In this document: positions 55,871 to 64,000 of the stretch, one piece after another
Layout: every line of letters starts with the position of its first letter
Position numbering within the stretch: position 1 is the first letter of the stretch
Source of the DNA: Trichocoleus sp. FACHB-40
GTDB taxonomy: Bacteria > Cyanobacteriota > Cyanobacteriia > Cyanobacteriales > FACHB-T130
Assembly: GCF_014695915.1 (NCBI RefSeq)
Contig: NZ_JACJPF010000034.1
Location: 1 to 64,000 of the forward strand
Length of the DNA stretch: 64,000 nucleotides
Direction: 5' to 3'
Translations under genes and position numbers: made by a program
Notes under the pieces: model-generated
What the model was told of the DNA's origin: nothing
The model's input: the letters and a program-made list of their open reading frames with translations, nothing else
The model's database searches: none

Positions 55871-55904
55871 AAACTTCCCTACCAGAAAGCAGGGAAGTTT
55901 TTTT
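55871..55904. terminator. Bidirectional intrinsic terminator
   Basis: aaacttccct (55871-55880) pairs perfectly with agggaagttt (55891-55900), with T-runs on both strands. It would end transcripts of the minus-strand gene at 56052-56363 before sdhA. Confidence 0.8.
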
Positions 55905-56051
55905 ATAAATTAATCCGTTGTCCGTTGATAGCTGTCCACTAACCACTGACCACTACCATGTAAGCGTCTCAGGTAAGCCGGGGAGCCACGCGAAAAGCTT
56001 TACCCACTGACTACTGACCCAGGCGAGACGCCTGTGCTACGAATTGACTGT

Positions 56052-56363
56052 TCAGCTGGTTACTTCAGCAGGTTTTTGGTAGGGCAAACTTCCACCTACA
56101 GTCTCAGTTGAGTCTGCTGTATCCATAGCAGCAACCTCAATGTGGTTAAACAACGTAGTCACGAAGGCAAAGAGCAAGAAGGGCAGAGACAATACGAGGA
56201 TAAGTCCCACGGTGGCTAGGGCGTAGATTTGACGAGTGCTACTCCACAGGGCAAGTGCCGAGGCTAAACTAATGAAAATCACAATCAACCAAATGATGAT
56301 TTGACCGTAGATATCGCCAAAAGAGAGGGTACAGACGAAGCGATACTTTTGCATTTTATCCAT
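56052..56363 (-). CDS. Small two-helix membrane protein, 103 aa
   Basis: A 103-residue protein with two strong transmembrane helices (about 21-40 and 46-70), a short hydrophilic tail and the N-terminal motif YRFVCTLSFGDIYGQ. A gagg site lies about 9 bases before the ATG. I do not recognise a named family. A terminator follows it before sdhA, so it is probably its own unit. Confidence 0.65.
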   Translation of the reverse strand: MDKMQKYRFVCTLSFGDIYGQIIIWLIVIFISLASALALWSSTRQIYALATVGLILVLSLPFLLFAFVTTLFNHIEVAAMDTADSTETVGGSLPYQKPAEVTS

Positions 56364-56971
56364 GACGTTTTCCTCGCAACATTCCTTTAAATTTCTAGGT
56401 TAAAGTTCGGACTGGGTAATGACCAATTTCTAAATCTTTTTCAAAGAGTTGCAACACGACTTTACAATTCTGCGCGATCGCAAGTTTGGTCTAGGCGGCT
56501 TTTGGGTGATACGCATCCTTCTTTTGGCTGAAAAAATTGCGTTACTGAAATTTGAAGCCGTCCCTAGGAAAATCTTTTTTAAAAAAAATACCAGTAACGC
56601 ATATTTGTATGGTAGGCGAGACACCTGCCCTACGCGCAACTTCCTGCACAAAGTCAAAGGTAATGCACCTTATGGGTATTGTATAAATTACCAATCTTTT
56701 AAATTTAGCTCCGTATAATTACGTAAAAACATTGTCAAGAGTTGATAACTTTGGGAGTAATTCCAGTTGCGATCGCTCTGTTGCTCATACCGCAGGCTAG
56801 AACGGTATCCACCCACTTCAATAGGGCTTTGGCTGCATTGAGGCTCGTCTAGGTAATCGAAATACTTTACACAAACATCATAATTTCCTCAGCAAAATAA
56901 CTTTTATTAGTAATAATCAATACATACAATACATATACAACAAAAATTATGCACCACAGATGGGAGAATTT
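56364..56971. other. Long intergenic region with dispersed repeats
   Basis: These 608 bases between divergent genes hold a dispersed repeat fragment (gtaggcgagacacctgcccta, near 56610), a HIP1 site and AT-rich sequence near 56880-56950 suited to promoters. Small open frames overlap on both strands without convincing protein character. Confidence 0.5.
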
Positions 56972-59900
56972 ATGGGGGAATTTTTACAAAGTTTTTTGAC
57001 TTCAAACTCATTTATTCCCCACGGCCATTGTTACCTGTGGAAGCCTGGTTTGGTGTGGCTGCATATCGCCTCAGATTCTCTAATTGCCTTAGCCTATTAC
57101 TCTATTCCTATTACCCTCTTAAACTTTGTCCAAAAGCGACGGGATTTACCCTTCGATTGGATATTCTTGCTATTTGGAGCCTTCATAGTTTCTTGTGGCA
57201 CAACCCATGTGATGGAAGTGTGGACGCTCTGGCACCCGACCTATTGGCTTTCCGGTATGCTAAAAGCCATTACCGCGGGAATTTCCCTTTATACAGCAGT
57301 GCTACTGGTACGGTTAATTCCCCAAGCCCTAGCGTTGCCAAACTCGACACAACTAGAAGCAGTTAACCGGAAACTGGAAGCCGAAATCATTGAGCGATCG
57401 CGTATTGAGGAGCAGCTGGTGCGATCGCAACATATGCTACAGCTAGTAATGGATAACATCCCACAATTCATCTTTTGGAAAGATAGAAATTCAGTTTATA
57501 TAGGTTGCAATCGCAGTTTTGCCACAATGGCTGGCATTGACAATCCAGAGGATATCATTGGGCTGACAGACTACGACTTGCCTTGGAAGCAGGAGGAAAC
57601 AGAATTCTTCCGCAAGTGCGACGCTCGCGTGATGGAGAGGGACGAGCCAGAATATCACATAATTGAACCCATACTGCAAGCTGATGGCAAACAATCGTGG
57701 GCGGACACTAACAAAATTCCCCTCCATGATGCAGAGGGAAAAGTTGTAGGCATCCTTGGCACTATAGAAGATATTACCGAGCGTAAACTGGCAGAGGAAG
57801 AACTGCGTAAAAGCCGGAATCGTTTTGATTTGGCTGTTCTTGGTTCCAGAGATGGCTTGTGGGATTGGGATCTTCAAAGCAACGAAGTTTATTTCTCGCC
57901 GCAATGGAAGAGTATGCTCGGTTTTGCGGAGCATGAACTGCAAAATAATTGGGATGCGTGGAAAAATCGGATACATCCGGATGATAGCGATCGCATACTA
58001 GCCAATATCGAAGCTTGTTGGGATGGACTAACTCCTCATTGGGAAGTAGAATACCGCTTGCAGCACAAAAATGGCTCTTATCGATGGATTTTCGGGCGGG
58101 GAGCGGCGTTATTTGATGCCAACGGCAGAGCTATCCGCATAGCGGGTTCCCACACAGATATTACCGAGCGCAAAGCTGCCCAAGAAGCTTTGGAAAAAGC
58201 TAAACATGAGCTGGAAAAAAGCTATAACCTCTTGCGTGCGGCGATCGATGGCACTCCAGATGTCATCTTTGCCAAGGATATACAGGGACGCTACATATTA
58301 GTTAACACCTCTGCTGCCCATTTATATAGCCAGCCGGCAGCGGAAATTATTGGTAAAGATGACACATTATTATTTTCGCCCCAAATGGCACAGCGACAAG
58401 CTGAAATTGACCGGAGGGCGATCGCTACCGGGCTTCCCCAGCGATCTGAAGAAGTTTTCACGCTCCGGGGAATTACACTAACTTATCTATTGACCAAAAG
58501 TCCCTACCGCGACGCGCAAGGAAACATCATCGGTGTTGTTGGTATCGCTCAAAACGTTACTTCCCGCAAACAGGCTCTTGATGCCTTAAAAAAAATCAAC
58601 GAAGAACTAGAAAGCCGAGTTGAGGAACGCACAACACTTCTTAGAGATGCTAACCAGAAATTGCAGCGCGAAATTGCCGAGCGCACCGCTACTGAAGAGG
58701 CGTTACGAATTAGCAACCAAACTTTGGAAACGCTAATTGAAGCTTCCCCGGTAGCGATCGCCACCATCTCTGTTGATGGCAAGGTGATGATGTGGAACCC
58801 AGCCGCAGAGAGACTTTTTGGCTGGAGCGAACAAGAAGTTATGGGTCGCCCTCTGCCCATCGTTCCTCCAAGTGAACAAGAGCAAGCCCTTACCCTACTT
58901 CAATCTGAGATGCAGGGGCAGGTACCTTCTGGCATCGAATTACGCCGCCAGAGGAAAGACGGTTCATTGATTAATGTCAGCCTCTGGACAGCACCGATGT
59001 TTAATAGCAGTGGCGTTGTAATTGGTAGCATCGGCTTATTGATTGATATCAGCGCCAGAGTGCAAGCCGAAGACGCATTACGGGAGAGCCAACAGCGACT
59101 ACAGGCAATTTTGGATAACTCCCCAGCAGTCATTTACCTCAAAGACCACGAGGGGCGATACCTTCTGGTCAACCGCCAGTGGGTCAGCCTGTTTCATGTC
59201 TCTTTAGAGGAAGCCAAAGGTAAAACTGACTGGGATCTTTTTCCTTATGAATTAGCGATCGCATTTCGGGAGAACGATCGAAAGGTACTCGAAAGCGGAA
59301 CTGGTTTAAAAATTGAGGAAGTTGCCCCTCTAGACGATGGACTCCACACCTACCTGTCGATTAAGTTTCCTCTATACGACTCTGCTGGCGTATCTTATGC
59401 CATTTGCGGGATCTCCACTGACATCACCGAACGCAAAGTCGCTGAGGAGAAACTGCGGCAGTCGGAAGCAAAATTTCGCGAAGTAGCGACTAGGGAAGCA
59501 CTACTCAATCGCCTTGCGAGCCAGATTCGCGCTTCCCTTGATTTGGATACACTTTTAGAAACAGCCGTACTTGAAATCCACAGCCAGTTAGAGATTGATG
59601 TTTGCCTGTTTAGTTGGTATCGTCCCAACGGCACTCGTCCTGGTTGGATGGTCGTAAAAGATGCTAAAAATCCCGATTTGCCCAGCTTCCGGGGTTTATA
59701 TCCGTTGGAAAACTGGCATCCCTTCACATCTGCGCTAGTAAATCTGGAAATATTCCGAGTGGACGATGTTACTCAGAGTGATTTGGCAGTGCAGGAGATG
59801 TTAAAGCCATATAATGCGGCTTCTCTGTTGTCGCTGCCAATTCAGACGCAATCAGGCAAGTTAGGTGCGGTGACGTGTGGGCGCTTGGTTTCCCAGCAAT

Positions 59901-61009
59901 CTTGGGCAGAAGAGGAGTTGGAACTGCTACAAGCAGTATGCAACCAACTAGCGATCGCTATCGACCAAGCCGCACTCTACAAACAAAGTCGCACCACTGC
60001 TGCTGCTGCCCAAGCACAAGCCACCCAGCTAGAACAAACCCTGCGCGAACTCCAACAAACCCAAGCCCAACTCGTTCAAAGTGAAAAAATGTCCAGTCTG
60101 GGACAGATGGTGGCTGGTGTCGCTCACGAAATCAACAATCCCGTTAACTTCATCTACGGCAATCTTATTCATACTAATGAATATGCCGAAGACTTACTCC
60201 GTTTGTTGGAACTTTACCAGAAATACTATCCTCATCCAGCAGAGGAAATTCAAGCTTCTATTGCCGCAATTGACCTGGAATTCATCCAACAAGACCTGCC
60301 CAAAATCCTATCATCAATGAAAATGGGAGCCGACCGCATCCGGCAAATTGTCTTATCGTTGCGTAACTTCTCGCGACTGGATGAATCCGAAATGAAACAG
60401 GTGGACATTCACGATGGGTTAGATAGCACTCTACTGATTCTGCAAAATCGTCTGAAACCCAAACCAGATCGTCCTGCTATCCAGGTGATTAAAGAGTATG
60501 GCAACCTGCCGCAGGTAGAATGCTACGCCGGACAACTCAATCAGGTGTTTATGAATATTCTCAGTAACGCTATTGATGTACTAGAAATGGGGAATGGGGA
60601 ACGGGGAATGGGGAACCGGGACTGGGGCCTCGTGAATAGGGAATTTCCCATCCAAAATCCAACCCCCCCTAACCCCTCTTTATTAAGGGGGAAAGCCAAA
60701 ATTCAAAATCCGGAAATTCGGATTTTTACCGAGGTGCAAGATGACAATCACGTGCTGATTCGGATTGTTGACAACGGGCCAGGTATGACCGAGGAGGTAC
60801 AACGTCGGTTATTCGATCCTTTCTTTACAACTAAACCTGTCGGTGCAGGGACAGGTTTAGGGATGTCTATTAGTTACCAAATTGTGGTAGAAAAACATGG
60901 CGGTCAATTGCAGTGTATTTCAGCACCAGGGCAGGGCGCACAATTCCTCCTCCAGATTCCGATTGGGCAGAACAAGCGGCAAGTGCTGGCTCAGAAAATT
61001 ATGTCTTAA
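56972..61009 (+). CDS. Ethylene-receptor-type multi-PAS sensor histidine kinase
   Basis: A 1345-residue kinase. The first ~120 residues are an ETR1-like ethylene-binding membrane domain with the copper ligands C75 and H79 (CGTTH), D35 and Y42 in the same spacing as plant ETR1 (D25, Y32, C65, H69). It is followed by about five PAS domains (approx. 145-830), a GAF domain (approx. 845-1000), a coiled coil, HisKA ([14 protein letters not shown]) and HATPase ([19 protein letters not shown]). The ATG at 56972 is supported by a GGGAG five bases upstream. A repeat-derived insertion lies inside the HATPase domain (bases 60586-60711). Ethylene sensing is strongly suggested. Confidence 0.92.
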   Translation: MGEFLQSFLTSNSFIPHGHCYLWKPGLVWLHIASDSLIALAYYSIPITLLNFVQKRRDLPFDWIFLLFGAFIVSCGTTHVMEVWTLWHPTYWLSGMLKAITAGISLYTAVLLVRLIPQALALPNSTQLEAVNRKLEAEIIERSRIEEQLVRSQHMLQLVMDNIPQFIFWKDRNSVYIGCNRSFATMAGIDNPEDIIGLTDYDLPWKQEETEFFRKCDARVMERDEPEYHIIEPILQADGKQSWADTNKIPLHDAEGKVVGILGTIEDITERKLAEEELRKSRNRFDLAVLGSRDGLWDWDLQSNEVYFSPQWKSMLGFAEHELQNNWDAWKNRIHPDDSDRILANIEACWDGLTPHWEVEYRLQHKNGSYRWIFGRGAALFDANGRAIRIAGSHTDITERKAAQEALEKAKHELEKSYNLLRAAIDGTPDVIFAKDIQGRYILVNTSAAHLYSQPAAEIIGKDDTLLFSPQMAQRQAEIDRRAIATGLPQRSEEVFTLRGITLTYLLTKSPYRDAQGNIIGVVGIAQNVTSRKQALDALKKINEELESRVEERTTLLRDANQKLQREIAERTATEEALRISNQTLETLIEASPVAIATISVDGKVMMWNPAAERLFGWSEQEVMGRPLPIVPPSEQEQALTLLQSEMQGQVPSGIELRRQRKDGSLINVSLWTAPMFNSSGVVIGSIGLLIDISARVQAEDALRESQQRLQAILDNSPAVIYLKDHEGRYLLVNRQWVSLFHVSLEEAKGKTDWDLFPYELAIAFRENDRKVLESGTGLKIEEVAPLDDGLHTYLSIKFPLYDSAGVSYAICGISTDITERKVAEEKLRQSEAKFREVATREALLNRLASQIRASLDLDTLLETAVLEIHSQLEIDVCLFSWYRPNGTRPGWMVVKDAKNPDLPSFRGLYPLENWHPFTSALVNLEIFRVDDVTQSDLAVQEMLKPYNAASLLSLPIQTQSGKLGAVTCGRLVSQQSWAEEELELLQAVCNQLAIAIDQAALYKQSRTTAAAAQAQATQLEQTLRELQQTQAQLVQSEKMSSLGQMVAGVAHEINNPVNFIYGNLIHTNEYAEDLLRLLELYQKYYPHPAEEIQASIAAIDLEFIQQDLPKILSSMKMGADRIRQIVLSLRNFSRLDESEMKQVDIHDGLDSTLLILQNRLKPKPDRPAIQVIKEYGNLPQVECYAGQLNQVFMNILSNAIDVLEMGNGERGMGNRDWGLVNREFPIQNPTPPNPSLLRGKAKIQNPEIRIFTEVQDDNHVLIRIVDNGPGMTEEVQRRLFDPFFTTKPVGAGTGLGMSISYQIVVEKHGGQLQCISAPGQGAQFLLQIPIGQNKRQVLAQKIMS
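60586..60711 (+). repeat. STRR-type repeat translated within the kinase gene
   Basis: About 120 bases of ggggaat/ggggaac heptamers followed by another intergenic element (cccccctaacccctctttat) lie in frame inside the HATPase domain, between the N box (NAIDVLE) and the next beta strand (IRIFTEV). They encode about 40 low-complexity residues and leave the frame intact. Confidence 0.85.
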
Positions 61010-61206
61010 AATTTGAGTGGCGTTTGTAGCGATCGCGCTTTTAGCAGTGACTGTTCAGGAGTAACCCGCCTAGATCACCAACAGGGAAAAACAACAAGTA
61101 AGTTTTACAACTTTTAATTTCTAGTTTGAAATTGCATCCCAATCTTGTTGCTGTGGGCGCTCGTGCGGAACGATATCATAAAAAAAGCAAATTGTCTTGA
61201 TTCAGC

Positions 61207-61764
61207 ATGACTTCTCACCCTGTGCAAAGTAACTTCAACAGAGACTCTGACCCTAGTGAACATAAACCTTCTGGCGATCCTGGTTTGCGCGGATTTGCCA
61301 ATCGTCTTGCTAAAACGATGGAGCGAGATGCTTTAGTTCAAAAAACTACCGACGAGCTAAGAGATTTTCTTCAGGTCGATCGAGTAGTTTTATATTACTT
61401 TTATCGCCATTGGAAAGGTCAAGTTACATTTGAGTCTTTAAATTCTGACGAGTTCTCAATTTTCGGAACGACAGGAGCTGATGACTGCTTTAATGATAAC
61501 TATGCAGAAATGTACCTAGAGGGAAGGGTAAGAGCGATCGCAGATATTGAATTAGAACCCATTCACCCTTGCCACCGCGATTTTCTCCGCAGCATCCAGG
61601 TTCGGGCTAATTTAGTAGTACCGATTCTGAATCCTTCCAGGTTGTGGGGCTTGCTAGTTGCTCATCACTGTCAACACCCTCGTCCTTGGCTCCCCTCAGA
61701 TATCGAAACCATGCAAAAAGCAGCAGAAACTCTCGCCACTTCTAGTTCAATCCGAGAAAGCTAA
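61207..61764 (+). CDS. Standalone GAF protein, DXCF-type cyanobacteriochrome-like
   Basis: A 185-residue protein consisting of one GAF domain (about 38-180). It carries the canonical bilin-binding cysteine-histidine pair (C122-H123 in PCHRDFL) and a DXCF motif with a second cysteine (DDCF, C94), as in blue/green or violet-sensing cyanobacteriochromes. QVRANLVVPI and LLVAHHC are also typical. It has no output domain. It follows the ethylene-receptor kinase by 197 bases on the same strand. It could bind phycocyanobilin or phycoviolobilin and regulate a partner, perhaps that kinase. Confidence 0.85.
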   Translation: MTSHPVQSNFNRDSDPSEHKPSGDPGLRGFANRLAKTMERDALVQKTTDELRDFLQVDRVVLYYFYRHWKGQVTFESLNSDEFSIFGTTGADDCFNDNYAEMYLEGRVRAIADIELEPIHPCHRDFLRSIQVRANLVVPILNPSRLWGLLVAHHCQHPRPWLPSDIETMQKAAETLATSSSIRES

Positions 61765-61779
61765 AGAGTAGTTGAATTT

Positions 61780-61814
61780 TGTGTGCTGGGTGGAGCAACG
61801 AAACCCAGCACACA
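61780..61814. terminator. Hairpin between convergent genes
   Basis: tgtgtgctgggt (61780-61791) pairs with acccagcacaca (61803-61814), a 12-bp stem between the GAF and metallophosphoesterase stop codons. It probably ends transcripts from both sides. Confidence 0.65.
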
Positions 61815-61825
61815 TACAAATTCAA

Positions 61826-63613
61826 TTAATTCAACCGAAACTCATCAAACTTTACCACCTTAGATTCTTCCACCGTATCAAAGCGGTAACTACTTACTGT
61901 ACCCGTCCCCGTGTCCAATATACTGAACGCCGTAATTTCATTACTTGCCACATACGGCAACGGTTTCCCATCCTCACCCATCAGCGGCGCAATTGTAGGC
62001 ACAACCGCCTGCAACCCATTCGGATCGCCCGTTACCGGATAATTTTCCTTATTAAAGCTATCTGGTACAGGTCGCTTCTTGTCGCCAACAGCAGCACCAT
62101 AAGAGTTGCCCACATTAGAAGTTTCCAGAAAGTGCATCCCGCTAGGACTCACAAAACGATTCCATAAATGCGAGTGTCCATAAAACACCAGCTGCACCCC
62201 AGCCGCCTCTAGCAGTGGCTTCACATCCCGGATAATATAATCGGCTTCCTTGGGATACTCATAGCGAATAGATTTTATGCTGCCATCCGCATTTACTTCC
62301 CGCACTTGCACCGGGTCGGTATATGCAGGAACAATATTGTCACCCAGAGAATGGGGCGGATGATGCAACATCACCATTTTATATTTAGCTTCGCGAAACT
62401 CCGAACCCGATAGCTCTGTTTCCAACCATTTATACTGCTTACTACCCTTAGCAATTGGCTCAAAAATGTGCTGTCCATAACCCCAATTTTCAGGGTTATT
62501 CAAATCTTGCTCTCGTTCGCGGTATCTTCCCCTGGTCTTCTCTTCAAGTCCCCAATAACGCCACATATTTGTAGCGTACAACACCACCAAACGCACATCC
62601 CCAAAGGTGAGAGCGTAGTATTTTTCTCCACCTTCTTTGCTCTGGGGTAAAGTAAAAATTTCTTCGTAGGTGTCGGTATTAAAAGAATTGTCTTTCAACC
62701 AAGCTTCGCGCACCTTTGGGTCGTCACTATTGTTTAATTGCGCCGCATTTTTTGTATATATTTCCTCAGCAGCTTTCCGGGGAAACGAGTCATCAAACTG
62801 CTGATTTAAACTTTTATCCATCGAGAAGCGTCCCATGACTTCATGGTTGCCAATTGCAGTATAAATTGGGGCGTGTTGAATAATTTCTCCACCTCGATAA
62901 ACTGTTTTGATGCCATTGCGATCGCTTATCGTTTTCGCCCGTCCTTGGAAACAAGGAAAAAAGGCACCTCCACGGTCATCATCAAACCACTCGCTAGCAC
63001 GGTCGGGAACGTTTACCAAGTCCCCAACCATGAAAACAGCATCGAATTTTCCCATAGTCTCAACTGCCTTCTGAAGATTGGCAGCTGTCATCGGTTTGAG
63101 TTGGTGATCAGAAGTCAGCAGGATTTTCAGTGGCGTTCCCTGTGGAGGTTTAGGGGCGAGGGTGAACGCCTCGCTAGTTACAGCCTCGCCATCTTCCTGT
63201 TCGCTAGTCACGCGATAAGGCACACGTTTGCCTGGAGTTAACTCAGTAACTTCTGCCTCGTGCCGCCAGATGTCGCGTCTAGTTGGCTGCTGGTATTGAT
63301 TATCCTCGGTTTGGTTCCCTACCTTTGATTCCTCGTCTTCCCTGGTGCGGCTGAGTTTGGTGGTAGTGGCGACGACACTTTGAGCGAAATTTTCACCGTA
63401 GGCGACACGATGACCAGTGCCAGCAAATTCAGTAAACCAAACAACTCGCACGCTCGTCTCGCTGGGCAGTTGCAGAAATGGAGCCGTCAGCAGCTGATTT
63501 TGGGATGTCATAACTGGCTGTGGGGTTAATAGCACAATTATTAGACTAACGGCTGCCAGAAGCAAAAACACAGCCGGAGCGAGTATGGTACGACTGGTGA
63601 GGCGTTGAAACAT
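61826..63613 (-). CDS. Exported metallophosphoesterase, purple-acid-phosphatase-like
   Basis: A 595-residue enzyme with an N-terminal membrane/signal segment (about 8-27). A fibronectin-like domain (about 40-150; VRVVWFTEFAGTGHRVAYGE) is followed by a calcineurin-like phosphoesterase domain. Metal-binding motifs are LLTSDHQLKP, FMVGDLVN, YTAIGNHEV, MLHHPPH and VFYGHSHLW. The layout resembles purple acid phosphatases. It likely hydrolyses phosphate esters outside the cytoplasm. The ATG at 63613 is chosen over an upstream one because it directly precedes the signal segment. Confidence 0.88.
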   Translation of the reverse strand: MFQRLTSRTILAPAVFLLLAAVSLIIVLLTPQPVMTSQNQLLTAPFLQLPSETSVRVVWFTEFAGTGHRVAYGENFAQSVVATTTKLSRTREDEESKVGNQTEDNQYQQPTRRDIWRHEAEVTELTPGKRVPYRVTSEQEDGEAVTSEAFTLAPKPPQGTPLKILLTSDHQLKPMTAANLQKAVETMGKFDAVFMVGDLVNVPDRASEWFDDDRGGAFFPCFQGRAKTISDRNGIKTVYRGGEIIQHAPIYTAIGNHEVMGRFSMDKSLNQQFDDSFPRKAAEEIYTKNAAQLNNSDDPKVREAWLKDNSFNTDTYEEIFTLPQSKEGGEKYYALTFGDVRLVVLYATNMWRYWGLEEKTRGRYREREQDLNNPENWGYGQHIFEPIAKGSKQYKWLETELSGSEFREAKYKMVMLHHPPHSLGDNIVPAYTDPVQVREVNADGSIKSIRYEYPKEADYIIRDVKPLLEAAGVQLVFYGHSHLWNRFVSPSGMHFLETSNVGNSYGAAVGDKKRPVPDSFNKENYPVTGDPNGLQAVVPTIAPLMGEDGKPLPYVASNEITAFSILDTGTGTVSSYRFDTVEESKVVKFDEFRLN

Positions 63614-63736
63614 CGCTGTTTTTCCTGGGAGGGAAGGACGCGATTTTCCAAGGGAATAACCCCTTTGAAGGGTTCGCGCCAAAATATGTTTGTAGGGTGA
63701 GCATTTGCCCACCCTACAAAGGTTAACTCTTATTAA

Positions 63737-63810
63737 TCGGAGTGGCGGGATTCGAACCCACGACCTCAGCTACCCCAAAGCTGCGCGCTACCAACCTGCG
63801 CTACACCCCG
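63737..63810 (-). tRNA. tRNA-Pro (anticodon GGG)
   Basis: The 74-base minus-strand sequence folds as a cloverleaf. The acceptor stem pairs CGGGGTG with CACTCCG (one G-T). The anticodon stem CAGCT/AGCTG encloses the loop TTGGGGT, giving anticodon GGG. The T loop is GGTTCGAATCC. CCA is not encoded. Confidence 0.95.
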
Positions 63811-63859
63811 GCACAGTCTTAAATTTTATAATGTCTTTTTCTAAATTGTCAAGTTCAAT

Positions 63860-64000
63860 TTAGAAAACCTTTAAAACTTGGATGGCTTGCACCAAACCCG
63901 GAACCGCATCCGCCGACCAATTCCCTTCTGCGCGCCTCCCAGTGTTCAAGATAAAGCGAAGACTGTAGGTGTGGGGATAACCTTCGACTTCCATCCAGAG
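63860..64000 (-). CDS. DUF1818-like protein, C-terminal part
   Basis: Only the last 46 codons are inside the window; the gene runs past its right edge. The visible part contains MEVEGYPHTYSLRFIL, GRRAEGNW and AIQVLKVF at the end, which fits the small cyanobacterial DUF1818 family. The function is unknown. Confidence 0.75.
   Translation of the reverse strand, partial: LWMEVEGYPHTYSLRFILNTGRRAEGNWSADAVPGLVQAIQVLKVF

Noticed and set aside
55871-55904. Riboswitch before sdhA
   Set aside because: The hairpin has T-runs on both sides and fits a simple terminator; no aptamer-like conserved core is seen.

Overview
This window is a chromosomal segment of a cyanobacterium, probably a filamentous one. 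The evidence is the very frequent HIP1 octamer (gcgatcgc), CCCCAAT-type heptamer repeats (STRR) between and once inside genes, two FtsH proteases, a phytochrome-type (cyanobacteriochrome) GAF protein, an ethylene-receptor kinase, and many large GAF/PAS/WD40 signalling proteins. I cannot name the species.

Region 1 (about 0.3-12 kb) is the most unusual part. A WGR plus HEAT/ARM-repeat protein (350-3487) and a winged-helix plus SWIM zinc-finger protein (3650-5290) precede a structured non-coding RNA (5293-5538) and a retron-type reverse transcriptase (5765-7168). The gene set matches what I recall as the type XIII retron (ARM, WH-SWIM, RT). The RNA has a clear retron layout: two stacked 10-bp a1/a2 pairings, an AGC priming site just inside a1, and a long msd hairpin. 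The RT has its own consensus promoter whose spacer is a perfect 14-bp palindrome matching the cyanobacterial LexA box, which suggests DNA-damage control. Downstream lies a VWA protein with two copies of a ~67-residue C-terminal domain. The same domain ends a convergently encoded WGR plus beta-propeller protein (10542-11963). This shared domain and the possible VWA/WGR extension of the retron are the best candidates for something undescribed.

Region 2 (12-24 kb) holds a PHP phosphoesterase, glutaminase, an Hsp70-like protein, two tandem L,D-transpeptidases, KDPG aldolase, two PRC-barrel/DUF2382-type stress proteins and a Ser/Thr kinase with seven WD40 repeats. Region 3 (24-29.7 kb) is a membrane cluster: an MscS channel, a DUF2254 protein and a voltage-gated-type channel with an odd selectivity filter form an apparent operon, followed by several multi-spanning proteins. 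Region 4 (29.7-47 kb) contains two FtsH proteases, an aminotransferase/phosphotransferase pair, a hybrid kinase, a bestrophin-like channel, a DUF2600 terpene-cyclase-like protein, a two-component pair, exported proteins and several gene remnants.

Region 5 (47-64 kb) has an AI-2E family exporter, an Rpn-type nuclease, a DUF39 protein, a TPR protein, and a Mn exporter (GDT1/UPF0016) behind a yybP-ykoY manganese riboswitch with a visible expression platform. It continues with succinate dehydrogenase flavoprotein, a 1345-residue ethylene-receptor-type histidine kinase, a standalone DXCF-type cyanobacteriochrome GAF protein, a metallophosphoesterase, tRNA-Pro(GGG) and the 3' end of a DUF1818-like gene running off the window.
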